In this document: positions 17,238-26,620 of the stretch, piece by piece
Numbering within the stretch: position 1 is the first letter of the stretch
Layout of the letters: each line of letters begins with the position of its first letter
Source of the DNA: Peptostreptococcaceae bacterium VA2
GTDB lineage: Bacteria > Bacillota > Clostridia > Peptostreptococcales > Peptostreptococcaceae
Direction: 5' to 3'
Length of the DNA stretch: 64,000 bases
Assembly: GCA_000686145.1 (NCBI GenBank)
Contig: JMMB01000007.1
Location: 2,356,001-2,420,000, forward strand
The notes under the pieces: generated by a model
Seen by the model: the letters and a program-made list of their open reading frames with translations, nothing else
What the model was told of the DNA's origin: nothing
The model's database searches: none
Made by a program: the position numbers and the translations under genes

Positions 17238-18440
17238 TTATTCATAACTTAATGCTTCTACAGGTTTTAATTGTGATGCTTTGTATGCTGGATATATTCC
17301 AAATACTGTTCCTGTTATAATTGCAAATAATAATGCTATTATTTGTCCATCTATTGTAAATAAAACTGGTACCCCTAGGTACTTTGTTAATGGCATTAAT
17401 AAGTAGCTTAATATTATTCCACAGATTCCTCCAAAACTACCTATTAATACAGATTCAAGTAAGAATTGAATTAATATATCTTTGCCTGAGCTTCCTAGAG
17501 CCTTTAGTATACCTATTTCTTTAGTTCTTTCTTTTACCGATACAAATAATACATTCATTATGCCTATACCTCCAACTATAAAAACAATAGTTGCTACAGA
17601 CATTAATAGTACATTCATAGTTTTTGATGATGCTAATGCTGCTTCTATTTTGCTTCCTGCATCTTCTACTTTAAAATTATTAGCGCCCTCATCAAATATA
17701 TATTCTAGAGAACTTTGAACATCTCTTATCCCATTTTCAACCTTATTTAAATCTTCAACTAAAGCAACTCCTTGAGGTATATAAGTTTTTTCATCATATA
17801 CATGCTTATATGCTGTTGAATATGGTATAAAAATACTTTGATCTGGACTTACTCCTTGAGCTCCATCCCCTTTTCTCTCTAAAACACCTATTACTTTATA
17901 TGTTTTTCCATTTATTTTTATAGACCCTCCTATAGCACTTTCTGAATCACTAAAATATTGCTGAGCTAAACTATCTCCTAATACACAAACTTTATCTTTT
18001 CCTTCTTGATGCTCATTATTTATACCTTCTCCAAATTGTATATTAAGCTTATTTATATCACTAAATTCATCAGTAACTCCTACTACCGACTCAAACCCTT
18101 CCTTAGCTCCAACTTTTATCTCAGTAGTACCTACTACGCTTAAAGCCACTTTACTTATGTTGTTTGAATCTTCACGTATTGTTTGCATTTTTTCTTCATC
18201 TAAAGGAATAATATCTTTTATATCTAAACCTGGATTTTCATAATTAAGATTTATATAAATACTTCCTGCACTCAATCCTTCAAACTGCTTTTTTACATCT
18301 TCTTCTCCACCTTTTCCGATAGCGATTACCATTATAATAGTTGCTGTTCCTACTATAATTCCAAGTGATGTAAGAATTACCTTAAATTTATTTTCAAGCA
18401 GGTTTATAAGCGTAATATTAATTATCTCCTGAAGCTTCAA
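17238..18440 (-). CDS. MacB-like permease (FtsX domain)
   Basis: 400 residues: helix at 18-40 (ILTSLGIIVGTATIIMVIAI), a large extracytoplasmic MacB-PCD domain with the segment CVLGDSLAQQYF, then three helices with ERTKEIGILKALGSSGKDIL, the FtsX-family signature. It ends YPAYKASQLKPVEALSYE, the usual MacB tail. Works with the adaptor and ATPase to export peptides or drugs (known for the family). Starts 10 bases after the adaptor. Confidence 0.9.
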   Translation of the reverse strand: MKLQEIINITLINLLENKFKVILTSLGIIVGTATIIMVIAIGKGGEEDVKKQFEGLSAGSIYINLNYENPGLDIKDIIPLDEEKMQTIREDSNNISKVALSVVGTTEIKVGAKEGFESVVGVTDEFSDINKLNIQFGEGINNEHQEGKDKVCVLGDSLAQQYFSDSESAIGGSIKINGKTYKVIGVLERKGDGAQGVSPDQSIFIPYSTAYKHVYDEKTYIPQGVALVEDLNKVENGIRDVQSSLEYIFDEGANNFKVEDAGSKIEAALASSKTMNVLLMSVATIVFIVGGIGIMNVLFVSVKERTKEIGILKALGSSGKDILIQFLLESVLIGSFGGICGIILSYLLMPLTKYLGVPVLFTIDGQIIALLFAIITGTVFGIYPAYKASQLKPVEALSYE

Positions 18441-18450
18441 AACCTCCCAC

Positions 18451-19452
18451 CTACCTTTCTTCTATTACAACTTGGCCTTCTTGTAGCCCTTCTAATATTT
18501 CTGTAACCTTACCATCAGAAAAACCTGTTTTAACTTCTACTTCTTTTATTTTATCATTTTCTTTCACTTTAACTATTTGCTTATTATCTTTCATTATTAT
18601 TGCTTTGTTTGGTACTTGTATTACATTTTCTTTACTTTTTATTAAAAATTCAATTTCAGCAGTCATACCTTGATATATGTCTAAACCTTTAGTATCTAGT
18701 TCAGCAACTACTTTATAGTCAACATCTTCACCTTGACCTGAACTTACATAACCTTTTTCTTTTACAGTACCATTGACCTCAATATCTGGATAGGCTTCAA
18801 AAGTTACTTTAACTTCTTGATTTTCTTTCACCCCTATAATATCTGTTTGAGATAATAAAACGTCTAAGTATATTTTATCTTCCTTTCCTATAACTACAAT
18901 AGGATTTGATGCTGTTGTAGCTCCTCCTAATTCACCCTTTATATCTAAAACTACTCCATCATTTTTAGCATATACATACAACTTATCTAAATCTGATTTT
19001 AGTTTTTTAATTTTTTTATCTATTTTATTTACTTCATCTTGTGCCAATTTGATTTGTGAATCTATGGAAACATCATCCGGTGCATTTTTCTTTTGAGCTT
19101 TTAATTGATTTAGTGTTTCTAATTTAGTATCTTTTTCTACCTTTGCTTCTTCTATTTGCAAATTAATTTCTTTATCTGATAATTTTGCTAATGTAGCTCC
19201 CTTTTTTACTTTATCACCTTTATTTACATATATTTTTTCAATATTTCCACTAACTTCAAAACTATGATCAATGCCCTCTAACTTGGCTGCTCCTGCTCCT
19301 TCTATTCCCACTCTTATATCATCAACTGCAACTATGTGTTCTTTATCTTTTTTTATAGGTTCTTCATCCTTAGGTTTAGCCATTAATTTTATAGCTCCAC
19401 CTATCACACAAACACTTAGTGCTAATGCTATTAGTTTCTTTTTTGCTAACAT
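18451..19452 (-). CDS. MacA/HlyD-like membrane-fusion adaptor
   Basis: 333 residues. N-terminal membrane anchor (KKLIALALSVCVIGGAIKLM), then a lipoyl half-motif (GNIEKIYVNKGDKVKKGATL), a coiled-coil hairpin (about 97-160), the second lipoyl half (YAKNDGVVLDIKGE) and beta-barrel domains ending ILEGLQEGQVVIEE. In Gram-positives such adaptors act outside the membrane with MacB. First gene of the exporter operon; carries the shared motif at 19508-19525 56 bases upstream. Confidence 0.88.
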   Translation of the reverse strand: MLAKKKLIALALSVCVIGGAIKLMAKPKDEEPIKKDKEHIVAVDDIRVGIEGAGAAKLEGIDHSFEVSGNIEKIYVNKGDKVKKGATLAKLSDKEINLQIEEAKVEKDTKLETLNQLKAQKKNAPDDVSIDSQIKLAQDEVNKIDKKIKKLKSDLDKLYVYAKNDGVVLDIKGELGGATTASNPIVVIGKEDKIYLDVLLSQTDIIGVKENQEVKVTFEAYPDIEVNGTVKEKGYVSSGQGEDVDYKVVAELDTKGLDIYQGMTAEIEFLIKSKENVIQVPNKAIIMKDNKQIVKVKENDKIKEVEVKTGFSDGKVTEILEGLQEGQVVIEER

Positions 19453-19507
19453 ACTATTCCTCCAATTACTCTGTTGATTTCTTATGCTTTAACTATACTA
19501 AAACTAG

Positions 19508-19525
19508 TATAAAGATTCTGTTAAG
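19508..19525 (-). promoter_or_regulatory. Shared regulatory motif, copy 1 (before the adaptor)
   Basis: Minus strand CTTAACAGAATCTTTATA: CTTAA and CTTTA spaced by 11 bases, an OmpR-type direct repeat. The same 18 bases recur at 20187-20204 and 22104-22121. A TAGTAT -10-like box follows. Confidence 0.6.
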
Positions 19526-19573
19526 AATTTTATTTATTATAAAAATTTTTATATAGTGAAATTACTTATATGT

Positions 19574-19620
19574 AAAAAGCACCCTATATAGATTTTTGTC
19601 TATTATATAGGGTGCTTTTT
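19574..19620 (-). terminator. Terminator after the lipoprotein gene
   Basis: Perfect 17-bp stem AAAAAGCACCCTATATA with its complement, T-run; separates the lipoprotein unit from the exporter operon. Confidence 0.88.
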
Positions 19621-19635
19621 AATTATTATAATTTT

Positions 19636-20127
19636 TTAACTAATTCTATCTACACTAATTACTTGACCTTGTTCATAATTTGTAATATCATTTTCCTCAT
19701 CAGACTCATAAATTCCTATCCTTACGTACTTTACTTCATTTATCTCCTTTGGTAGCATATTAGTATTTTTACCTATTAAATCAATACTCATATTTTCTCC
19801 GATTTCTTTTAATTTAGAGGTATCTATATCTAAATCATCATTATATCCTTTATCATCATAATCTTTTGGTGTATCAATAAGCGTAACTTCTATTTTAGTT
19901 CCGTCAACACTTGAAACTTTACCAAATTTATATCTTACATTTTCACGTGATAACCTTACTACTTCGTCATCAAGTACTTTCATCTCTTCATATGTAGCAT
20001 ATTTCTCTTCTTGTTGTTCTTGTTTAATTTTAGGATCTTCTTTTATTTGTTCTTTGTCAGATTGACTACAAGCTGTTAAGCCTAAACTCATACATAATAC
20101 AGTTCCTAATAGTAGTGTTTTTTTCAT
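19636..20127 (-). CDS. Lipoprotein next to the two-component system
   Basis: 163 residues: signal MKKTLLLGTVLCMSLGLTAC with lipidation at Cys20, a Lys/Glu linker, then a domain with KFGKVSSVDGTKIEVTLIDT and NEVKYVRIGIYESD. Similar in plan to the lipoprotein at 16659-17213. It has its own terminator and its own copy of the shared motif, so it is a single-gene unit of the same regulon. It could report envelope state to the kinase (inference). Confidence 0.68.
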   Translation of the reverse strand: MKKTLLLGTVLCMSLGLTACSQSDKEQIKEDPKIKQEQQEEKYATYEEMKVLDDEVVRLSRENVRYKFGKVSSVDGTKIEVTLIDTPKDYDDKGYNDDLDIDTSKLKEIGENMSIDLIGKNTNMLPKEINEVKYVRIGIYESDEENDITNYEQGQVISVDRIS

Positions 20128-20186
20128 AGTTATATCCCTTTCGTTCTTATATATTATTATATTTAACTCAATAATAGCGAAATGAG

Positions 20187-20204
20187 TATAAAGTTTCTGT
20201 TAAG
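20187..20204 (-). promoter_or_regulatory. Shared regulatory motif, copy 2 (before the lipoprotein)
   Basis: Minus strand CTTAACAGAAACTTTATA, one base different from copy 1; 60 bases upstream of the lipoprotein ATG and just past the kinase stop codon. Confidence 0.6.
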
Positions 20205-20209
20205 AAATA

Positions 20210-21373
20210 TTAATTATATGGAATTTTAATAATAAATTTACTTCCACTGTCATAACTTTCAACACTTATATTTCCTTTATGTTGATTTATTATAGTTTTT
20301 ACAATTGAAAGTCCAAGACCCGAACCTCCTATTTTTCTAGATCTAGACTTATCCACTCTATAAAAAGGTTTAAATATATTTTCATAATCTTCTTCTTTTA
20401 TTCCTACTCCACTATCTTCAATATCTATATTTATAAAATTATTATCTTTATTTAAATAAATCTTTATATATCCATTATCACGATTATATTTAATGCTATT
20501 TTCTATTAAATTATAAAGTGCTCTATATAAAAGTTGCTCATTTCCATAAAAATCTTTAGAGTTATCAGAGTCTATTTTTTCATCTATATATATATTTATA
20601 TTTTTATCTGATGCAACTTCTTTAAGTTCATTAGTAACCGATTTAATAAGTCTATTAAAGTTTATCTTGTCTTTGAACTCTACATTATCTTTATTGGAGA
20701 TACTTAGTAATTCATCAACTACCTTTGATAATCTATTATTATTTTTTTCTACTACTTGTATTAGTTTTTCATAATCTTCACTTGCCTTTTCTTTTCTTTT
20801 TTTAAATACATCTATTTTCATTTGTATAACTGCTAAAGGTGTTCTAAGTTCATGTGCTACATTTGATGAAAACTGCTTTTGACTTTCAAATGCATCATCA
20901 ATTCTACCTAACATATTATTAAAAGATTTAGTTAAATCTTTTATTTCATCATTAGGTCCATGTTCTTTTATTTTTTTAGATAAATTGTATTCACTAATAT
21001 CTTTTATTTCATCATTTAATTTTTTAACACTTTCTAAAGATTTTCCTGTTGTTAAATAAGTTATTATACAGCCTAAACCTATTACCGCTAACATATAAAT
21101 TATACTTGTAGTTGCCAGTTTTGCTTTTTCTGTTTTTGCTGCTTCAGTTACAGTTTGTGCTGGTATTTCTCCACTATCTACTATATTTTTATTATAGTCT
21201 TCATTAGACACAAATTGGTCTATACTTGGTGTTAGATTACTTTTAGAAGTATCACTTAGTATATCAATAGATTTAGATGTTGAAAAATAAGTACTTATTG
21301 TTAGTATTAAGCTGCAAACTATAAGCACAATAGTGTTTATAAATGTTACTTTGAGTCTAATCGATAAATTCAT
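20210..21373 (-). CDS. Sensor histidine kinase
   Basis: 387 residues: helices at about 9-30 and 90-110 flank a roughly 60-residue outer domain. Then come HAMP (SVKKLNDEIKDI), the phospho-acceptor box FSSNVAHELRTPLAVIQMKI, N box LYNLIENSIKYN, and G boxes DIEDSGVGI and GGSGLGLSIVKTII. The complete EnvZ-like order indicates an active kinase. The ATG overlaps the regulator's stop by one base. The sensed signal is probably at the envelope, given the exporter nearby. Confidence 0.93.
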   Translation of the reverse strand: MNLSIRLKVTFINTIVLIVCSLILTISTYFSTSKSIDILSDTSKSNLTPSIDQFVSNEDYNKNIVDSGEIPAQTVTEAAKTEKAKLATTSIIYMLAVIGLGCIITYLTTGKSLESVKKLNDEIKDISEYNLSKKIKEHGPNDEIKDLTKSFNNMLGRIDDAFESQKQFSSNVAHELRTPLAVIQMKIDVFKKRKEKASEDYEKLIQVVEKNNNRLSKVVDELLSISNKDNVEFKDKINFNRLIKSVTNELKEVASDKNINIYIDEKIDSDNSKDFYGNEQLLYRALYNLIENSIKYNRDNGYIKIYLNKDNNFINIDIEDSGVGIKEEDYENIFKPFYRVDKSRSRKIGGSGLGLSIVKTIINQHKGNISVESYDSGSKFIIKIPYN

Positions 21374-22056
21374 TAATTTTCCTCCATAGGCATTTCTATT
21401 ATATAGCCTACTCCAACAATATTTTTAATTATATCTTCATCTAATTTAACTTTTAATTTTTTTCTCAAAGAATTTATATGTACTCTGACAGCATTACTAA
21501 ATATATCAACACTATTATCCCATACATGTTCTATAAGCTCTTCTTGACTTATTGTTTTGTTTATATTTTTCATTAGATACTCTAATATTGAAAACTCTTT
21601 TTTAGTTAATTTTATTTCTTCTGCATTTATGGAAGCTTTTCTTGATTTTATGCTTATTTTTAAATTTTTATATTCAATTTCATTATCTTCTTGAATATAT
21701 TTCATTCTGAGTAAGCACCTTATTCTTGCTTCTAGTTCATCAAAGTGAAATGGTTTAACTAAATAATCATTAGCCCCTAGGTCAAGCCCCTTTACTCGAT
21801 CTTCTATAGTTGACCTAGCTGTTAATATTAATATTTTTGTTAACTTATCATTTTGTCTTATGTATTTTAAAATATCTAATCCATCTATATTAGGTAAATT
21901 TAAATCAAGAATTATAAGATCATAATCATTTACAATAGCTAGTTCTAATCCTTCATCTCCATCTTCACTACTATCAACTGCATATCCATCTATTCTTAAT
22001 CCTTCTACTATAGCTTCTAATAAATCTATTTCATCTTCTACTACTAATATTCTCAT
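21373..22056 (-). CDS. OmpR-family response regulator
   Basis: 227 residues. Receiver domain MRILVVEDEIDLLEAIVEGL with phospho-acceptor Asp in LIILDLNLP and the conserved Lys in LVKPFHFDEL. C-terminal winged helix with IKLTKKEFSILEYLMKN and VRVHINSLRKKL. Shares an operon with the kinase; the cluster-wide motif lies 48 bases before its ATG, which suggests autoregulation. Confidence 0.94.
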   Translation of the reverse strand: MRILVVEDEIDLLEAIVEGLRIDGYAVDSSEDGDEGLELAIVNDYDLIILDLNLPNIDGLDILKYIRQNDKLTKILILTARSTIEDRVKGLDLGANDYLVKPFHFDELEARIRCLLRMKYIQEDNEIEYKNLKISIKSRKASINAEEIKLTKKEFSILEYLMKNINKTISQEELIEHVWDNSVDIFSNAVRVHINSLRKKLKVKLDEDIIKNIVGVGYIIEMPMEEN

Positions 22057-22103
22057 CTTTTGCCCTCCTGACTAAACGTTACTACTTATTTTACACTTAT
22101 TCA

Positions 22104-22121
22104 TATAAAGATTTTGTTAAG
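22104..22121 (-). promoter_or_regulatory. Shared regulatory motif, copy 3 (before the regulator)
   Basis: Minus strand CTTAACAAAATCTTTATA, one difference from copy 1; same distance class from a start codon as the other two. The remaining bases to 22311 contain nothing I can name. Confidence 0.6.
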
Positions 22122-22311
22122 TTATCATTGTTTTATTATATTTTTCTAATAGACTATATATCATATTATATATTTTTTTAATTAACATCAAATTTTTAAT
22201 TAATTATGCTTATTTTTATTGAAGTAATATTAGTAGTCTTATTAGTGATATATTTTATTATAATTACTAAATATGGTATTTTGTTTTTATTGATATTTTT
22301 TTAACACAGCT

Positions 22312-24279
22312 TTATATAGCGCTCGCTTCAAATATTGTTTTTTTACATGCATTGATTGTAATAATATAAAAAATTAAATAAATTATTACAAATATAACAC
22401 TTGTGTAAATTAACGGAAGCTTTAGAATGCTGAAGTTTCCAATTAAAGTATCAACCAACATATATCTATAACAAATCAATGCAAAGAATCCATTTAATAT
22501 TCCTAAAATTAGTGGAATGCTATACATTAATGCTATTTCTCTTCTTATTATTTTTTTTATCATTTTAAAACTATATCCCATTTTACTTAATATAAAATAT
22601 TCATCTTTTACGCTCAATGTTTCTACTACATTTGTAAAATATAGCATATTACCTGTTGTTATAAAGAAAAGTACAGTAATAAATAATAATAGTAAATCTG
22701 TTGAAACATTTGCTTCCTTAATCATTGCATTTCTTGCATAGCTACTTGTGAATCCTTTATCTGTATCTTTTATAATTTTATGTATTTCATTATAAAACTC
22801 TTTATTATCTCTTAGCCCCTTACCATTTAATGAAAAAATAGCTTTTCTTTGTATAGAGTCATCTAATTTCATATTATCATAGTCAATATCTGGTACCACA
22901 AGAGTAGCTATACTATTTTGAAAACTAATAGGATTACTAACTGTATTCTCTACTACTTTTACAGTCTTAAATTTATTTTCATTACCTAATTTTAATTTAT
23001 ACTCTTGGTTCAAACTTTCATCATTTGGATAATAGTTTATAAATATACCTTCTCCTAATTTTAATTCTTTAAATTTAAAATCGTATTTATTTCCTTGATT
23101 TTCTAAAAGCTCTTTAAATTTTGAATATGAAATTACATCAAATGAATGATTTTCCTTCTTTGTATATTCATAAGGAACATTATTCTTGGAATCTACTTTC
23201 AACTGTAAAATTTCAGTTTTACTTGAATTAAAGTTGTAAGTATCACTTAATTTATTTATATTACTATTTATCTCTTTATTATTTAGAGTATATTCAATTG
23301 CAGATGGATTGATTCTTTCATTTGCTTTCAGCGTATAATAAACAGTTAAAAGTTGAGATGAAAGCATAGTTATTGTTCCTGATACTAATAATGTTACAAC
23401 TATTAATATTTTCGATTTGCTATTCATTCTATAAATAAATCTAGGTATTACAATATTACTTATTTGTGTATATAGCATTTTTTTATTTTGTCTTATTTTA
23501 GATAGTATTAAAGATACAGAGTATCTTACCACTATAATAGTACCTAATACAGTAGAACATAAAACAAAGAATGCAACTGGCATATGTCCTATTTTTACCC
23601 AAATAGATTCTTCCAATTTTATAATATTTATTGATAGTGAATATCCTATTATCAATAATAATAGTCCTATTACACCAACAAACGGCCTATTTTTTATTAT
23701 TTTTTCTTTCTTTTTACTATAATTAACTAAATTAATTAGAGTGAACTTTTTTAATTCGTATATATTTGAAATGATTATTGTAAATGTCATAATGATAATT
23801 AATACAAATGAATTGAGTACTGCTGTTTTATTTATAATTTGATTTAAACTTGCATCGTTAATTTCTAATGCTATAAATAAAGCTTTATTTATAAATATAT
23901 ATAATATACTTCCTGCAAAAATACTAAATAAAAATGAACTAATAATTATTATAGTACTTTCATATATTAATAATAAACTTATCTTTTTTTTAGAAAATCC
24001 AAGTAAAGAATATATTCCTAATTCTTTGCTTCTTTTTTTAATAAAAAAATTATTAAAGTATAACATGAAAAATATAATAAATCCTATAAAAAATACATTT
24101 ATAGTATTTGACATTGCTTCAACTCTACCATCAGAACTTATTTTACTTAACATTATTGTATCATGTGCAAATGACTGAAATGTGACATACATTGAGATTA
24201 TAATAGTTAAAGATATTATATATAGTTTATAAAACGAAAAATTTTTCCTTATGTTTGAACTTGCAATTTTAATTAACAT
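22312..24279 (-). CDS. BceB-like ABC transporter permease
   Basis: 655 residues with about ten helices in the BceB arrangement. LYFNNFFIKKRSKELGIYSL then LGFSKKKISLL is the first FtsX signature. A roughly 200-residue extracytoplasmic domain lies at about 310-515, and KDEYFILSKMGYSFKMIKKI opens the last helix group. Such transporters protect against bacitracin-like peptides or signal to BceS-type kinases (known). No BceRS pair flanks it; its closest regulator candidate is the DUF2089 gene upstream. TATCCCCC-type site (GGGGGATAAC) precedes the start. Confidence 0.85.
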   Translation of the reverse strand: MLIKIASSNIRKNFSFYKLYIISLTIIISMYVTFQSFAHDTIMLSKISSDGRVEAMSNTINVFFIGFIIFFMLYFNNFFIKKRSKELGIYSLLGFSKKKISLLLIYESTIIIISSFLFSIFAGSILYIFINKALFIALEINDASLNQIINKTAVLNSFVLIIIMTFTIIISNIYELKKFTLINLVNYSKKKEKIIKNRPFVGVIGLLLLIIGYSLSINIIKLEESIWVKIGHMPVAFFVLCSTVLGTIIVVRYSVSLILSKIRQNKKMLYTQISNIVIPRFIYRMNSKSKILIVVTLLVSGTITMLSSQLLTVYYTLKANERINPSAIEYTLNNKEINSNINKLSDTYNFNSSKTEILQLKVDSKNNVPYEYTKKENHSFDVISYSKFKELLENQGNKYDFKFKELKLGEGIFINYYPNDESLNQEYKLKLGNENKFKTVKVVENTVSNPISFQNSIATLVVPDIDYDNMKLDDSIQRKAIFSLNGKGLRDNKEFYNEIHKIIKDTDKGFTSSYARNAMIKEANVSTDLLLLFITVLFFITTGNMLYFTNVVETLSVKDEYFILSKMGYSFKMIKKIIRREIALMYSIPLILGILNGFFALICYRYMLVDTLIGNFSILKLPLIYTSVIFVIIYLIFYIITINACKKTIFEASAI

Positions 24280-24294
24280 CTAAGTTATCCCCCT

Positions 24295-25041
24295 TTACTT
24301 ACTCATACTTAACATTATTTTATATATTTGATTTTGAAAAGCATCTCTGTCATCTAAATCCCCTTTTAATATTCCATTTACAATTTTTCCATCCTTAAAA
24401 AAGATCACACGACTAGCATAGCTTGCCGCATAAATATCATGTGTTACCATCATAATCGTAGCATTCATTTCTTTGTTTACAAGATGAAGATGCCCCATAA
24501 CACTTTCAGTAGAATTTGAATCTAGCGCTCCTGTAGGTTCATCAGCGAAAATTATAGCTGGTTCTTTTATTATTGCCCTAATAACTGCCACACGTTGTTT
24601 TTGACCTCCAGATAGTTGATATGGGTACTTTTCTAACTGATTCGACATATCAAACTTTGAGGCTAATGATTCGATTTTTTGGTCAATTTTATCTTTTGAC
24701 TTTGAAAGTAAAGATAGTGGAATAGATAAGTTTTCTCTTACAGTTAAACTATCTAATAAAAAATACTCTTGAAATATAAATCCAAGCTCAGTTTTTCTAA
24801 ATTCAGCGGCTTTAGAATCAGACATATTTGTAATATTTCTTTCTTTTATATAAATTTCTCCTAAATCAGTTTTATCAATAGTTGAAGCAATATTTAATAG
24901 TGTAGTTTTACCTGAACCAGAAGCCCCCATTATCGCAATAAATTCCCCCTGAGTTATGTTAAAGCTAACATTATCTAGTGCATTATATTCTGCCATTTCA
25001 TACTTTTTAACTACGTTTTTAACACTTAACAACTCTTTCAT
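24295..25041 (-). CDS. BceA-like ABC transporter ATP-binding protein
   Basis: 248 residues: Walker A GASGSGKTT, Q-loop FIFQEYFLL, signature YQLSGGQKQRVAVIRAI, Walker B IIFADEPTGALDSN and His switch MVTHD. ALDNVSFNITQGEFIAIMGA is the family opening. Sits 15 bases before the permease; clearly its partner. Confidence 0.92.
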   Translation of the reverse strand: MKELLSVKNVVKKYEMAEYNALDNVSFNITQGEFIAIMGASGSGKTTLLNIASTIDKTDLGEIYIKERNITNMSDSKAAEFRKTELGFIFQEYFLLDSLTVRENLSIPLSLLSKSKDKIDQKIESLASKFDMSNQLEKYPYQLSGGQKQRVAVIRAIIKEPAIIFADEPTGALDSNSTESVMGHLHLVNKEMNATIMMVTHDIYAASYASRVIFFKDGKIVNGILKGDLDDRDAFQNQIYKIMLSMSK

Positions 25042-25156
25042 TATACATATTCCCCTTATTTTTATATTTTAGCTAATTATATAAATTTATAAATATCAAA
25101 AAACAACTCATAAATTTTATTTAACTTAAAAGCTCCCCTATTTTTGAAACTGTAAC

Positions 25157-25450
25157 TTATTCTAAATCTTGTATCTTCATCTTAGTTATTTGATTTTTTT
25201 TCTTTATATTTCTTTGACATATATACAGGATTGTTAATGCAATTACTGTTGTTGTATTACACATTATAAAAGCAGATAACATTTTTTTTAAATTAGGTGT
25301 TTGTATTATTGCTACTATAGAAAATAAAAAATTAAGTATAGGTATGATAAGACCTGGATATTTTTTATCATTCTTTGACAACAATATCTGTACCAATATG
25401 AACCCTATAGGCAATATAACTATCGTTAAAAAATTTATCTTTTGAATCAT
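25157..25450 (-). CDS. Small membrane protein after the DUF2089 regulator
   Basis: 97 residues from the ATG at 25450, chosen because AAGGAG lies 8 bases upstream; a longer frame from 25471 would overlap that site. Three hydrophobic helices (about 6-23, 33-50, 60-82) and a lysine-rich tail. It starts 4 bases after the regulator stops. Regulator/membrane-protein pairs of this kind often precede ABC transporters and may form a sensor unit (inference). Confidence 0.6.
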   Translation of the reverse strand: MIQKINFLTIVILPIGFILVQILLSKNDKKYPGLIIPILNFLFSIVAIIQTPNLKKMLSAFIMCNTTTVIALTILYICQRNIKKKNQITKMKIQDLE

Positions 25451-25454
25451 AGTT

Positions 25455-25742
25455 TTATTTCTCCTTTTCAATTTTCTTATATTCTGATATCAAAAGTTTG
25501 GCAGTATCAAAATCTAATTTATCTTGTAATGCTAACTGCTTAACTAATGATACATATGGGTCTGCACTATTACTTTCATTAATCTGAATTTTTTTTATTA
25601 ATTTATCTAATCTTAGCCTTACGGTTGGATAAGTTACATTATATAAATTTGCAACTTCCTTAAGTGATCCTGATGCTAATATAAACTTTTTTATAAAATT
25701 TAAATCCTCATCATTTAAACCTTCTATCCATTTAGGAATCAT
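25455..25742 (-). CDS. DUF2089-family regulator
   Basis: 95 residues from the ATG at 25742 (GAGAGG 7 bases upstream; the longer frame from 25757 begins inside that site). LNDEDLNFIKKFILASGSLK then EVANLYNVTYPTVRLRLDKL is a helix-turn-helix typical of DUF2089. First gene of the row leading to the BceAB-like transporter, so it probably controls it. A tract with repeated TTTATTAAAGTTTA elements upstream (about 25783-25850) could be its operator. Confidence 0.72.
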   Translation of the reverse strand: MIPKWIEGLNDEDLNFIKKFILASGSLKEVANLYNVTYPTVRLRLDKLIKKIQINESNSADPYVSLVKQLALQDKLDFDTAKLLISEYKKIEKEK

Positions 25743-25906
25743 TAGGTTACCTCTCATTTCTTTAATTTTGTTTATGTTTCTTTAATAAAGTTAAACTTTA
25801 TTAAAGTTTATATTTATTTTTATTAAAAGTCAATTGTTTTTTATTAAAGTATAATACTTAATAATACTATATATTGAAATATAGAATCTAAAATCAATAT
25901 AAACAT

Positions 25907-25941
25907 AAAAAAAGCCTTCTATTTGAAAAGAAGGCTTTTTT
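25907..25941. terminator. Terminator after the YbjQ gene
   Basis: Stem AAAAAAAGCCTTCT with AGAAGGCTTTTTT, 8-base loop; T-rich on both strands. Confidence 0.85.
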
Positions 25942-26009
25942 GAAACATATAATATAAAAATTTAAATAAACTCTTATACTACTTAGTATTTATTTTATTA
26001 ATTATAGTC

Positions 26010-26327
26010 TTAATCTTCTACCACAACTGCAGTTCCATAAGCAAGCATTTCAGCTGCTCCTTGCATAACTGCTGCTGAAGTTAATCTAAATCCTACTATA
26101 GCATTAGCGCCTTGTGACTCAGCGTCTTCAACCATACGTTGTGTTGCTATTTCTCTAGCTTCTCTAAGCATTTCATCATATCCTGTAAGTTCTCCACCTA
26201 AAAGGTTTTTTAAACCTGCTCCAATATCTTTTCCTATATGCTTAGCTCTTATAGTACTTCCTTTTACTAACCCTACAACCTTAGTTACTTTTTTTCCTGG
26301 AACATCATTAATAGTTAATATTATCAA
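26010..26327 (-). CDS. YbjQ/UPF0145 family protein
   Basis: 105 residues, full length. VVGLVKGSTIRAKHIGKDIG, LGGELTGYDEMLREAREIAT and GANAIVGFRLTSAAVMQGAA are the family's conserved blocks. It forms small pentamers and is often called a heavy-metal-binding-like protein, though its role is unproven. AGGAGGA site. Monocistronic. The 290 bases upstream (26328-26620) hold no gene I can support. Confidence 0.9.
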   Translation of the reverse strand: MIILTINDVPGKKVTKVVGLVKGSTIRAKHIGKDIGAGLKNLLGGELTGYDEMLREAREIATQRMVEDAESQGANAIVGFRLTSAAVMQGAAEMLAYGTAVVVED

Positions 26328-26620
26328 TTTAAAATCCTCCTAATATATTAGTTAATTAAAAATCAAGCTTGTGTACATCTTTTTAGTATCTTTACTGTAT
26401 CAAGGCCTATTTTAGAACCTAACAATTTACTTTTTACATTATTATAAAGTTCAAGGTTCTACTTTTTAACATTATATCTAACTTATGCAATAAAATCAAA
26501 GTTTATATTATTAAAAGATTGTAATCTGAGTATCTTCATCCTAAAGTTTTATATTAATTTATTATATTGGAGGCTTAGTTTTTAGAAAGTAATACAATAG
26601 TTAATTTCATACTTTTAGAA

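Noticed and set aside
25783-25850. CRISPR-like repetition of TTTATTAAAGTTTA
   Set aside because: The repeats are short, irregular and without unique spacers; more likely an operator region or simple AT-rich sequence.
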